NCBI GenBank assembly: GCA_965262455.1
Contig: CBDHFH010000008.1
Coordinates: 558,001-622,000 of the forward strand
DNA: 64,000 nt
Direction of reading: 5' to 3'
Origin: UBA1858 sp965262455
GTDB lineage: Bacteria > Pseudomonadota > Gammaproteobacteria > UBA4575
The notes beneath the pieces were generated by a model. It ran no database searches. It saw only the letters and a list, made by a program, of their open reading frames with translations, and had not been told where the DNA came from. Both the position numbers and the translations under genes were made by a program. Below, piece by piece: positions 27,173 through 36,725 of this stretch (its first letter is position 1; each line of letters opens with the position of its first letter).

Positions 27173-28242
27173 GTAATCCAGAAGACACAGGGACTGATTT
27201 TGTACGTGATATTCCTGATGCGTATGGCAACGCACACCCCAAAGCTTTGCTTAAATTTATCGAGGAAGATGGTGATGTTCTAAAAGCATTGACTTCGCAA
27301 CATATTATTTCGTCGGATCAATTTAATCGTGAGGTTATTTTGCAGTTATTTAGATTGGCTGCAAAATATGAAAGTAATCCTCAACGCTTTAGTACGCCAT
27401 TACAAGGGAAATTACTTATCAGTGCGTTTTACGAGCCAAGTACACGAACACGACTATCATTTGAGAGCGCTTGGCATCGATTAGGTGGCGATATTATGTC
27501 GATTACCGATCGCACGACAACAGGCATTGCTAAAGGTGAGTCATTACAAGATGTTGCGGAAATGTTTAACAATTATGGTGACTGTGTGGTTCTGCGTGAT
27601 AACGATGAAAACTCTGTCAAATATATGATGGAGTCTTTACGTATACCTATAATTAACGCAGGCAATGGCTTTGATGAACATCCTACACAGGCTTTATCAG
27701 ATTTATACACTATATTTAAATGGCGACCATCATTATTAAATATTGTCATGGATAATCAAAGAGTTCGCGTAGGTATTATTGGTGTGCCTAATAAAATGCG
27801 TACTGTGCGTAGTCTATTAAAGTTATTTACTCATTTCTCTGATTTTATTGCTGATATCACAATCATACATTCTGAAGATAATGATGAAATTTTTGATGAG
27901 GGTCAAAAAGAGCAGTTGGAAGACATTGGCATCTCGATTAGTGTTACACGAAAATTAGATGAATGCTTACCACATTTGGACATTGTTTATATTAACGCGA
28001 TTGCATGGATGGGTGATGATGCCGAAACGTTTGGTGACAGATTTCAATTAAATCGAAATTCTCCATTAAAGAGAGAAGCAATTGTGCTACATCCATTAGC
28101 ACGTGGCGATGAATTATCAACTGATTTAGATGCGACACCACATAATTGGTATTTTGCGCAGGCGAGAGGCGCAGTCTTTTTGCGTATGGCGCTTCTCACT
28201 TGCATGAGCGAACGCACTGAGCGTGTCATGGACGTTATTTAG
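27166..28242 (+). CDS. Aspartate/ornithine carbamoyltransferase-like enzyme, altered amino-acid site
   Basis: This 358-aa cytoplasmic protein has the carbamoyl-phosphate site intact: STRTR (92-96), the 80s-loop lysine in AKGES (Lys123), HPTQ (172-175) and an RTVRSL motif (Arg212 region). HPLAR (309-313) is close to the HPLPR of aspartate carbamoyltransferases. The loop with the aspartate-binding Arg and Gln (TRxQxERF) is replaced by INAIAWMGDD, so the acceptor is probably not aspartate. It has a 55-residue N-terminal extension. It sits between the symporter and an AsnB-like gene, away from pyrimidine genes. I infer carbamoylation of another amino acid such as glutamine. Confidence 0.8.
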   Translation: MVSNPEDTGTDFVRDIPDAYGNAHPKALLKFIEEDGDVLKALTSQHIISSDQFNREVILQLFRLAAKYESNPQRFSTPLQGKLLISAFYEPSTRTRLSFESAWHRLGGDIMSITDRTTTGIAKGESLQDVAEMFNNYGDCVVLRDNDENSVKYMMESLRIPIINAGNGFDEHPTQALSDLYTIFKWRPSLLNIVMDNQRVRVGIIGVPNKMRTVRSLLKLFTHFSDFIADITIIHSEDNDEIFDEGQKEQLEDIGISISVTRKLDECLPHLDIVYINAIAWMGDDAETFGDRFQLNRNSPLKREAIVLHPLARGDELSTDLDATPHNWYFAQARGAVFLRMALLTCMSERTERVMDVI

Positions 28243-28276
28243 TTAGCGCTAATTATTATACTAAGGAGAGAATTGC

Positions 28277-30295
28277 ATGTGTGGTATTGCTGGTGTTTTT
28301 CACCATAATCCGAATGAGCCGGTCAATAGCCAGTTATTGGTCAATATGGCTGCCATTCAATCGCATCGCGGCCCTGATAACTTTGGCTATGAGAATTTGA
28401 CAACAAATGGGGTGGGGTTCAGTCATGCGCGTCTCTCAATTATTGACTTGAATGAAGACCGCGGTCGCCAGCCGCATGTATCAAAAGATAAAAATTACTA
28501 TCTAGTTCATAATGGTGAATTTTATGATTTTCAGAAGTTACGTGCGTCACTGACTGCAACCGGTTCTAATTTCAATAGCAAAAGTGATTCTGAAATCATT
28601 CTTCACTTATATCCACGTTATGGTATCGAAAAAACACTTGAATATTTACGTGGTGAATTTGCCTTTGCTTTATATGACAAGATAGATGATTGTTTATATC
28701 TAGCGCGTGATCGATTTGGAATTAAGCCATTATATTGTACACAAACGAAACAAGGCATTGTATTTGGTTCAGAGCTAAAAGTGCTTTTTGCTCACCCGCA
28801 TGTTGACAGAGAAATTAGTGCGCAAGGTGCATATCATCAATTAATTCAGGTGATGGTGCCTGGATCCACTGCATTTAAAGGTATATATCAGGTACCACCA
28901 GGACATCTGATCAAAATAAAAAGGTCTCATTCCAAGCTTAATATTTTGCAGCAGAAATATTGGGATCTAGACTTCCCAGTCGCTGGTGATCATGTCAATC
29001 ATCATGATGAAAATTATTATATTGAAGGTGTTCGGGAACAACTTCTTGAGGCGGTACATTTAAGACTGCAGGCAGATGTACCGGTAGGCTGTTATTTATC
29101 AGGCGGTATTGATTCATGTTCAATACTTGGGCTTTCCGCAGCAGTACGTCAGGACCCCGTGAAAGCATTTACGATTGGCTTTGATAATACTGAATACGAT
29201 GAAACCAGTATTGCCGTTGAGATGGCGCAATCTACCCAAGCTGAACAATTGATATTGCCGGTCTCAGGTAATGACTTATATGAAAATTTTTCACGTACCA
29301 TATGGCATACAGAGAGAACTATCTACAACACATTAGCTGTTGCAAAATTATTAATGAGTCAGGCCGTCAAGCAAAATGGTTATAAAGTTGTATTAACAGG
29401 GGAGGGATCAGACGAATTATTTGCAGGTTATCCTGCGTTTCGTAAAGATATGTTTTTATATGGCATGGATGATTTGCCTGCAACATTAAGAAACGAATGG
29501 CAAGCAAGTCTTGAAGCCAGTAATAAGCTATTTCGTGGCGCAATGTTGCCAAGAGAAGAATTTGATTCGCCGGCAATGAATAATAAAGTTGGCTTTACGC
29601 CTAGTTGTTTACAGAACTGGTTGCATTGTCACGATGAGGCGATGAATTTATTAAATCCTGAGTGGAGAAGCCAGTTGCAAGATTATGATGCAGGTGCAGA
29701 AATAGCAGACACTTTAGATGCGCAACAACTTGAAGGGCGACATCCATTAGATAAAGCCCAGTATGTCTGGATTAAAACAATGCTTGAAGGTCAAATACTC
29801 ACTTGGGGTGGCGATAGAGTGGATATGGCAAACTCAATGGAAGCGAGACCTGCGTTTCTAGATCATCATCTTGCAAAATTTGCCACTCACGTGCCACCGC
29901 AACTTAGAATTAAAGGGCCGACAGAGAAATATGTGTTACGTGAAGCAATGAAAGGTTTGTTGCCAACATCTTTATATGAGAGACAAAAATTTGCTTTCAT
30001 GGCGCCACCAGCACATACAGACCCGGCAAAATGGAAACAAGTACTCACACTTATTACAGAAGTGGCTGATGAGAAAAGTATTAATGAAGCTGGATATATT
30101 GATTACTCTGCATTTGCATCACTTCTTGCTACTCATGAAGATCCCACCATTGATACAGAAACAAAAGTTCAGCATGATGCAATTATTAATCATGTATTAG
30201 GCTTACAGTTTATGCATAAGCATTTTGTCAAACAAGATATACCATCATTAGCCAAGCAAAAAGCAAATGAATTAAATTGGCATGTAAATGATTAG
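28277..30295 (+). CDS. Asparagine synthetase B-like amidotransferase
   Basis: This 672-aa protein starts with MCGIAGVF, giving the glutaminase Cys2, followed by RGPDNFG. The C-terminal synthetase domain has the PP-loop LSGGIDSCS (about 273-281) and LTGEGSDELFAGY. It is about 120 residues longer than E. coli AsnB. A clean ribosome site (AAGGAGAGAATTGC) precedes the ATG. AsnB-like enzymes also make terminal amides in osmolytes, for example AsnO in N-acetylglutaminylglutamine amide synthesis. Given the carbamoyltransferase 34 bases upstream, amidation of an N-carbamoyl amino acid is the inferred job; plain asparagine synthesis remains possible. Confidence 0.85.
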   Translation: MCGIAGVFHHNPNEPVNSQLLVNMAAIQSHRGPDNFGYENLTTNGVGFSHARLSIIDLNEDRGRQPHVSKDKNYYLVHNGEFYDFQKLRASLTATGSNFNSKSDSEIILHLYPRYGIEKTLEYLRGEFAFALYDKIDDCLYLARDRFGIKPLYCTQTKQGIVFGSELKVLFAHPHVDREISAQGAYHQLIQVMVPGSTAFKGIYQVPPGHLIKIKRSHSKLNILQQKYWDLDFPVAGDHVNHHDENYYIEGVREQLLEAVHLRLQADVPVGCYLSGGIDSCSILGLSAAVRQDPVKAFTIGFDNTEYDETSIAVEMAQSTQAEQLILPVSGNDLYENFSRTIWHTERTIYNTLAVAKLLMSQAVKQNGYKVVLTGEGSDELFAGYPAFRKDMFLYGMDDLPATLRNEWQASLEASNKLFRGAMLPREEFDSPAMNNKVGFTPSCLQNWLHCHDEAMNLLNPEWRSQLQDYDAGAEIADTLDAQQLEGRHPLDKAQYVWIKTMLEGQILTWGGDRVDMANSMEARPAFLDHHLAKFATHVPPQLRIKGPTEKYVLREAMKGLLPTSLYERQKFAFMAPPAHTDPAKWKQVLTLITEVADEKSINEAGYIDYSAFASLLATHEDPTIDTETKVQHDAIINHVLGLQFMHKHFVKQDIPSLAKQKANELNWHVND

Positions 30296-30302
30296 TGCCA
30301 TG

Positions 30303-31541
30303 CTATTCATTGGCAAGTTCTATTACTGAATTCAGTAGCACATTACATCCCATTTCAATGTCTTTCCAATGAGTCCACTCATCCGGCGCATGACTGACAC
30401 CACCCACGCTGGGAATAAAAATCATGCCCGCACGAGTTATTTCAGTAAAACATTGTGTATCATGACCAGCGCCACTGGGCATGATTTGATAACTGTAATT
30501 TAGATCCTTAGTGTGTTTTTCAATAATGTTCATTATTTCTTGTGAACATGCTTTAGGTTCTAACCAACTCATTTGATCATATTCAAAATTTAGACGGTGG
30601 CGTTGCGCAATGGCAGAAAGTGTTTTGCGACAAGCTAATGCTAATTCTTTCATCACTTCTTCACACATATCACGGCCAACCAATGTGAAATCTGCTTGCC
30701 CAGGGATTGTGTGTGCATAGCCAGGTTTTAAATCAACATGTCCGATTGTCAGACGCGACTTTTCAGTGCCGTTTTCATCAATTATTCGTTGTATCTCATG
30801 AGCAAAATCAGCCACACCCATAAACGCATCACTACGCATATTCATCGGTGCAGTACCTGCGTGATCTGCTTTTCCAATTAAGCGCACTAGCCATTTAAAA
30901 ACACCTGAGATACCTTCTACTACACCGATGGTAATATCTTTAGTCTCTAGCACCGGACCTTGTTCAATATGCAGTTCGACAAATGATTTAATAGTACCGG
31001 GTTCTCGACGCGCATGCAGTGCATCATGGTAATCAAGTCCGCAGCTTTCCATTGCATCAATTAATAAATCGCCTTTGGTTGCATCTTTGGCTTTTTCAAG
31101 CCAATCAAGCGTTAAAGCACCAGTTAATGCCTGTGAGCCAAGCATTCCACCAAAGCGACCTTCCTCTTCACTGGTGGCAATGACTTCGATAGGGTGTTTA
31201 ATGGGTATATTTTGCTCTTCGATGACGCGTAAACATTCAAGACCTGCCAGTACGCCTAAACTTCCATCGAACATTCCGCCTGCTGGTACTGAATCTATAT
31301 GAGAACCAATGACAACAGCAGGGTCAGTAGTGCTTCCATAGCGACCACATACATTGCCTGCTCCATCAATATGAGCAGTTAACCCATGTTGTTGGAAATA
31401 ATTTAGCAGCCAATTTCTTGCCTTCCAGTCAGCCGCTGAGAATCCCTGACGGTAAATACCTCTGTCTTCCAGATTGAAGCCATATTGTGCTAACTGATAA
31501 ATGTCATGCTCGACACGTTTGATATTAATTTCTAAACTCAT
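30303..31541 (-). CDS. N-carbamoyl-L-amino-acid hydrolase / allantoate amidohydrolase family (M20)
   Basis: This 412-aa protein has the dinuclear-metal M20 pattern of the HyuC/AllC/beta-ureidopropionase group: GSHIDSVPAGGMFDG, SEEEGRFGG, LHIEQGPVLE, DHAGTAPM, SGAGHD and a C-terminal SHAPDEW. These enzymes remove the carbamoyl group of ureido amino acids, giving amino acid, CO2 and ammonia. It converges on the AsnB-like gene, with 7 bases between stops. In context it could degrade the carbamoylated product made or imported by the neighbouring genes. Confidence 0.88.
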   Translation of the reverse strand: MSLEINIKRVEHDIYQLAQYGFNLEDRGIYRQGFSAADWKARNWLLNYFQQHGLTAHIDGAGNVCGRYGSTTDPAVVIGSHIDSVPAGGMFDGSLGVLAGLECLRVIEEQNIPIKHPIEVIATSEEEGRFGGMLGSQALTGALTLDWLEKAKDATKGDLLIDAMESCGLDYHDALHARREPGTIKSFVELHIEQGPVLETKDITIGVVEGISGVFKWLVRLIGKADHAGTAPMNMRSDAFMGVADFAHEIQRIIDENGTEKSRLTIGHVDLKPGYAHTIPGQADFTLVGRDMCEEVMKELALACRKTLSAIAQRHRLNFEYDQMSWLEPKACSQEIMNIIEKHTKDLNYSYQIMPSGAGHDTQCFTEITRAGMIFIPSVGGVSHAPDEWTHWKDIEMGCNVLLNSVIELANE

Positions 31542-31958
31542 TAGAAGGGCAATATAATTATATGTAACCGTAGCTAATTTATCAGAAATTCTTAAAAAAG
31601 ACAGAGATGTAATTCTGATATTTCAAGTATATGTATACAAATTATTCAAAGGAATAACATTAATTTATAATTGCTTCAATTCAAGTGCTAGAAGATACAG
31701 TCATTACTCAGCTATTAATATAGGTGGTTGTTAAAGCCATCAATTTTTTTGATATTGATACAGCTTAAGAAACCAAAACCAACATTTGTGAATTTAACCT
31801 GGCTAACAGGCTCTGTTTTAGCACCAACCTGTGCATACTTAGCTAACACTTCAAAGATGGTCTTACGAGATATTATATTTTTACTTTAATACGAGAGAAC
31901 TTAAGTGGTTAATAGAACTTAAGTGGTTATTAGATAAATGAATTATTATTTTTATCTT
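31542..31958. other. Intergenic, 417 bases, with a possible coding fossil
   Basis: On the minus strand at about 31724-31890 an open stretch encodes about 50 residues (containing TIFEVLAKYAQVGAKTEP and FTNVGFGFLSC) followed by a stop, but a stop also lies just upstream and no start codon fits. It may be the end of a decayed gene. The tandem words ACTTAAGTGGTTA at about 31911-31930 are a short direct repeat. No RNA gene is seen. Confidence 0.35.
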
Positions 31959-33063
31959 CTATGCATCACTAGTCAATCGATTACCAAATGTGATTGATGC
32001 AGCGCCAAGTCCGAATAATAATGCCAGCCAAATTAACACACTGCCTACCAAGGGCACGTAGCCCAATATCAATAGCAAGATTATACCAGCTACTAAAAGT
32101 AGTATTCTTTGAACAGTTTTTTAGACTCACTCGTGCGGTTGAGTAGCAAATCTGAAATACCTAACGTAGCAATAGTAAATCCAAGCACAAGCAAAAACGG
32201 TAACAGCAACAGTGTAGATAGTCCGACCGGAATACCTATTACTGTAATGATTGTTGCAATTTTTGAAAATTGGAATGCCGATAAATATAATCAGCCCCCG
32301 TAGAATGCTTCTGCCTGGTTGATCGCGCAACGATGAAATACTTTATTACACTCGCTGATAATAACAATAAGAATCCACCGCCATCGCCATCGTCTCCAGA
32401 TGCATTAAAATATTTCGTCTCTTCCAGACCTGATTGGGTTAGATTCCCGCTGATGTTTGCATTAGGTGATATTATCGCGTCTTCACTTGAATGAATTGTA
32501 AGGCTTCCTTCAATCACAGCGGAGTCGCTAAGTTGTACCTTACGCCCCTCAATTAGTACGGGCCCAGCAACTTGACCAGAAAATATAATTTCATCAGCAT
32601 ATAAATTTAAGTTGCCTGTTGCACTGCCTTTAAACTCTATCAATGCAGCAGCCAATGAGGAGTCAGGTGGTAGCTTGGCATTTTCAGTTACAGTTATGGA
32701 TGCCGCCGCCGCATTTAATACCTCTCCGACTTGTGCATCTATTTTAATATCAGCTGCAGCAATTCGAGCTTTGCCAGAAATTTTTCCTTTAATATTTACT
32801 TGCGATCCTGCTGCATATAAATCACCACCTGTTTGGCTATTAATATCAACTAATGCACCAGCGACCCAAAGATTTTCTTTATTCTTGCCGATTATTTTAA
32901 CGCGAGCACCTGCGGCATAAATTGCGTTTGCACTTTCTGAAGAGACAATTACTTTTGCACCGGCAGCTTTGATGTCATTATCCGAGCTTGAGGCGCTGGC
33001 AAATGTACACAATCCAATAATAAGTACCATTGATATGAGTAACATCAGAGCATGCTTGGTCAT
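31959..33063 (-). pseudogene. Bactofilin-like (polymer-forming) membrane protein, frameshifted three times
   Basis: The first 240 residues are intact: a signal peptide (MLLISMVLIIGLCTFASA) and repeated short beta units (AGAKVIVSS, AGARVKIIG, AGALVDIN, AGSQVNIKG) like the bactofilin-type beta helix. The C-terminal membrane part is in other frames: RDQPGRSILRGLIIFIGIP, then ATIITVIGIPVGLSTLLLLP, then LLLVAGIILLLILGYVPLVG, ending near 31959. Removing one base near 32336-32345, one T at 32260-32264 and two T at 32117-32122 restores a single frame. Sequencing error or fresh decay are both possible. Confidence 0.7.
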
Positions 33064-33319
33064 ACACCCTCCCAGCGATAGTCAAATAATTCGCTATTAA
33101 TTAGGCTGCCAATCTATTCATGACACCATGATATAAATCAATAATTTCATAACACCTTACAATTTGAATGCCATCCGCCGAAAGATTTCGCCTGATATCA
33201 GCATAATTGGCCGATAGAAGTCACTATTTATAACCATAAATTATGCCGCTAGTCTTAAAATAAGCTCATACTACTGGTCTAGGTAATACGTTTAATAAGT
33301 TTAATTTCTGGATAAATCA

Positions 33320-33751
33320 GTGATGGAAAGTTTGAGTAATATGATCAAACACTCTTTTGCCAATATACCTTCGATTGCCAAAATCGTTCAAAATAAACCT
33401 AGTTATTCAGCGAGTAAAAAAGAGAGTCTCAATCCGAATAGAGCCGCGCTAAAAGAGGCAATGTATCAGTGTCGTCGTGAAGTCAAAAAATCTACGCGTT
33501 GGCATGTATTACCATCACCCATATGTTTTGAGCATGCCGCAATGTTATCCAGGCAAAATAAAAGTTATCAAACTGAGATAAAAATATGTCAGCTTTATAT
33601 TTCTTTAGTAGATAAATGTATCGCTCGACGCTCTTTCAACAAGAAAAGATTGGAGAAAAGGGCACAATCACTTCGTCAACCATTTATTTCACGTATAGAT
33701 AGTATTGAACATCTAAATACGTCTAATGGTGTTGATGTTCACCATATTTGA
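33320..33751 (+). CDS. Hypothetical cytoplasmic protein
   Basis: This 143-aa protein is rich in Lys, Arg and Ser with no signal peptide or membrane segment. It has a predicted helical middle (AALKEAMYQCRREVKK) and a basic C-terminal half (ARRSFNKKRLEKRAQSLRQ). I do not recognise a family. It stands alone between two gene blocks. The start at 33320 has no strong ribosome site; the second Met (33323) is equally possible. A nucleic-acid-binding role would fit the charge but is unsupported. Confidence 0.5.
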   Translation: MMESLSNMIKHSFANIPSIAKIVQNKPSYSASKKESLNPNRAALKEAMYQCRREVKKSTRWHVLPSPICFEHAAMLSRQNKSYQTEIKICQLYISLVDKCIARRSFNKKRLEKRAQSLRQPFISRIDSIEHLNTSNGVDVHHI

Positions 33752-33974
33752 ATGCTTTTGCGTTTAGCCAGCAGGTTCTTTATATATATGTACAGTATAG
33801 ATAGCAGCGAGTACATAAATGCACTAAATGGAGCTATTCACTCGAGAAAAAATCACTTCGTAGACTATTGTCAGTGAGGCAGCTTGAACTCTAAATTATA
33901 TTAACAACATCTTGCAAAGATGAGTGATATATTTAAAGTAGTACTTATTTATTAATAATCAATAAGAGGCTGCG

Positions 33975-34835
33975 ATGAAAAGAGATACGATATTGATGGG
34001 AGCTGCGAACTTTGGCCCAGGTGCGGTCACTATCTGGGATGGATTTAGAGCTTGGTTCAATAAGAAAGGGCTTCCCTTCGAGTATATCTTATATAACACC
34101 TATGATCGTCAGATCTCAGAATTGTTACTTGGCCATATTGATGTGGCGTGGAACGATCCAGGTGGCTGGGTGCGAACTCAACGAACCGCAGACTTGGAAG
34201 GTAGGAAAGCCGAGGCATTAGTCATGCGTGATGCTGATTTTGATGTTGCTAGCGTTCTTGCGGTGGGTACCAACAGTCAATTTAAAAGCTTAGCAGATCT
34301 CAAGGGAGCCACTGTTGCCGTTGGTAATCCAAACTCAGTTGAGTCAACAATGCTGCCCTTATATGCACTAAAGCTAGCTGGTTTGGAACCAGGCAAAGAC
34401 TACCATCTTCTCGTGTGTGGCTCTTCAGATAACGGCTATCGTCCATGGATTATGGATGGCGAAGTCGCTGCGGCAAAAGCTGTGCTGGAGGGCAAGGCCG
34501 ATGCAGCCGGTTTGTCAGAGGCCAACTTTCAAGGTTTTGGCGCTGATGGCACATTTTCCGCAAACGACATGCGCGTACTCGATTACTCACCAAAATATGA
34601 CCATTGTAATTTAACCTATCTCGAGTCAGCTAACTCTGTTCCTAGAGAGTTGATTGATAGAATGTCGGCGCTGTTTCTTGAGATGTCTTATGACGACCCT
34701 GAGTTACAGCCTTTTATGGAATTAGAATACGTTAAGCAGTGGAAAGCTGCGCGCACTTCGCATTATGAGTCTATTGATCATGCTTGGGATTTTACTGAGT
34801 CGTTAGATCAGAATATTTTTAAATCAGATAAATAA
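33975..34835 (+). CDS. PhnD/TauA-like substrate-binding protein without signal peptide
   Basis: This 286-aa protein has the two-lobed periplasmic-binding fold of the phosphate/phosphonate (PhnD) class: LLGHIDVAWNDPGGWV, LADLKGATVAVGNPNSVEST, AVLEGKADAAGLSEANF. It starts MKRDTILMGAANFGPGA without a signal sequence, and no ABC permease or ATPase lies nearby. Cytoplasmic stand-alone members of this fold exist. The ligand is unknown. The ribosome site AAGAGGCTGCG precedes the ATG. Confidence 0.72.
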   Translation: MKRDTILMGAANFGPGAVTIWDGFRAWFNKKGLPFEYILYNTYDRQISELLLGHIDVAWNDPGGWVRTQRTADLEGRKAEALVMRDADFDVASVLAVGTNSQFKSLADLKGATVAVGNPNSVESTMLPLYALKLAGLEPGKDYHLLVCGSSDNGYRPWIMDGEVAAAKAVLEGKADAAGLSEANFQGFGADGTFSANDMRVLDYSPKYDHCNLTYLESANSVPRELIDRMSALFLEMSYDDPELQPFMELEYVKQWKAARTSHYESIDHAWDFTESLDQNIFKSDK

Positions 34836-34983
34836 GTCAGTAAGAAAAATGCATCAAGCAACGATTCAATTCGAACTAAGTTGATTTGAATTAATTTCGC
34901 TATTAACAGTGGTTAAAGAGCATTAATTCATTCTCTAAGTTTTCATGTCTTATGGATATGTTGAACAAACAGTGTTGAGTTTG

Positions 34984-36089
34984 TTAGCTCCAGATTTGTG
35001 AAGCGGTATCAACCAGGGTGCGCAATTTTAACTTTTGGTCATCAATACTCAGATCGTTTCCTTCAACGGACGTTGCGAACCCACACTGCGGAGAGATAGC
35101 GAGACGTTCCAGCGGACAGAATTGGGATGCCTGCAATACCCGGTTGCGCAACATATCCACGTTTTCTTGTTTGGGCGATTTTGTTGTCACCAATCCGAGC
35201 ACGGCTATCTTGTCTTCGGGTACCTTAGCTAAGGCTTCAAATGAGCCAGAGCGATCATCGTCATATTCAAGCATTAGTCGATCGGCTTTAATGCCACTGA
35301 ATATTTGCGATGCGATTTGATCGTATCCACCAGATACCAACCATCTACTGCCTTGATTTCCACGACATAAATGGAACGCAAAAGTTACCCCCGGACGATT
35401 TCCAATAACGTGATTGTCAAGCTCTAAACCGAACTCCAGCCATTTTTCTGCGGATGTGCCGCGTTGTGCATAAAATTCACTAAATGCAGGATCCACCAGC
35501 AAGGTGTAATGGGGTGCATCAATTTGAAAGTACCTGCATCCTAAGTTTACTAGCTCATCGACATCTTCTTTCAATAATTCGGCTACGTCGCCCAGGTAGT
35601 GTTCGGCATTACGATAAGCATCTGCCGAGCGTTCGGGATCCCAAAAATTTGCAAACAGACTAGGACTGGGAATCGTCATTTTTATAATTCTATTAGTTCT
35701 AGCGCGTGCGTAGGTATACTCCTCGGTTCCCAGGGAGCGTAGTCGTCGAAGGGGTTCTAATACTGCAATTGGTGGCCGCTCAATAGACTTCTCGCCAACA
35801 TCATCGCTATGCCAGTCAACCCCATAGAAATGCATTAATGTCCCATTCACTAAAGCCACTAAATGATTCGCACACTTGGCTCTGGAATGAAAGTCGACGC
35901 ATTTCACCGTCGGTGACTACATCTAGGCCGGCATCTTCTTGCAGCAACAATGCGGTATCGACAGCAGCATCTTCAATACGCTTAAATTCTGTAAGTGAGA
36001 TTGCATTTTGTTGGCGCAAGTGTAGGGCTTTTTATCAATTCAGGTGGGCGTAATAGACTGCCAACAACGTCAACGCGTGATTTGATCAT
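34984..36089 (-). pseudogene. Cobalamin-independent methionine synthase-like methyltransferase (MetE C-terminal family), two frameshifts
   Basis: The true start is the ATG at 36089 after GGGAGAATTA: SRVDVVGSLLRPPELIK, then in a second frame LRQQNAISLTEFKRIED ... DVVTDGEMRRLSFQSQ, then in a third GVDWHSDDVGEKS to the end. Removing one T from the run at 36029-36033 and one A at 35818-35819 gives one frame of about 367 aa. Zinc-ligand segments FHLCRGN and PQCGFA are intact. This stand-alone MetE-C family (COG0620) transfers methyl groups from methyl-folate or other donors to thiols. The two single-base excesses may be sequencing errors. Confidence 0.75.
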
Positions 36090-36367
36090 TAATTCTCCCT
36101 AATCTCACTGCTGGCATTGAAGTTATAAGTTGAGTGACGTACCAGCGTATGAAATCTTATTATTGCATATACTTTCATACATGCAGCAATAGACATGAAT
36201 TTAGCTAGTGATATTGGTATATTTTAATCGATCAGGGGTTATATAAACATTTTTACTCAGATGCTATGCTGGCTTACAGGCTGTTAGGTTGCTAATTAAG
36301 CCTTAAACACCTCTGTAATCTGAAATCCCACAAGGTAATATTATTTTTAACAAGCAGAGTCATTAAT
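36090..36367. other. Intergenic, 278 bases, nothing recognised
   Basis: This gap lies upstream of the MetE-like gene (minus) and downstream of the 57-aa gene (minus). No hairpin with T tract and no open frame worth calling are visible. Confidence 0.35.
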
Positions 36368-36541
36368 TCAACGCTGATAGTGTATCCAGCCAACGGAGGT
36401 ATCAGGCTTAGGATCGTATCCTACATCAACAATCCACTCACCATCAGCAAAGTGGAAATCTGCATTCTTTATCAGCCAGTTTTCCAAAGATTGAAGTTGA
36501 AAATCCAAATCCCAGTTATCGTTTACAATTTCAAATGACAT
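36368..36541 (-). CDS. Small hypothetical protein, 57 aa
   Basis: I choose the internal ATG at 36541 because AAGGAA lies nine bases upstream, whereas it touches the first ATG (36550). The protein SFEIVNDNWDLDFQLQSLEN... is acidic and aromatic-rich (seven Trp/Tyr) with no membrane segment. It ends SVGWIHYQR. No family is recognised. It lies about 180 bases from the divergent CobW gene, whose Zur-like box is between them, so zinc control of both is possible. Confidence 0.5.
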   Translation of the reverse strand: MSFEIVNDNWDLDFQLQSLENWLIKNADFHFADGEWIVDVGYDPKPDTSVGWIHYQR

Positions 36542-36643
36542 GCAAAGCATTTCCTTGTTTATTATTCTTTAAAATATGTCCCCATATCAGAGCACCTGGT
36601 AATGATAGCCGATGAATAAATGGTTTTGATGTCATTAATGTAA

Positions 36644-36658
36644 TGTTATATTATTACA
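36644..36658 (+). promoter_or_regulatory. Zur-type zinc-repressor box
   Basis: TGTTATATTATTACA differs from the gammaproteobacterial Zur core TGTTATAWTATAACA at one position outside the degenerate centre, and flanking TAA/TTA extend the dyad. It lies 68 bases before the CobW-family start, the usual site for Zur repression of zinc-sparing genes. Confidence 0.7.
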
Positions 36659-36725
36659 TTATTTAGTTTCAACACATAAATAATGTTGATATATAAAAAT
36701 TCTCCTTGAATAACTTAGGTATCTT

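Noticed and set aside
31724..31890. Small minus-strand coding stretch with TIFEVLAKYAQVGAKTEP
   Set aside because: It looks protein-like but has stops at both ends and no start; noted as a possible fossil only.
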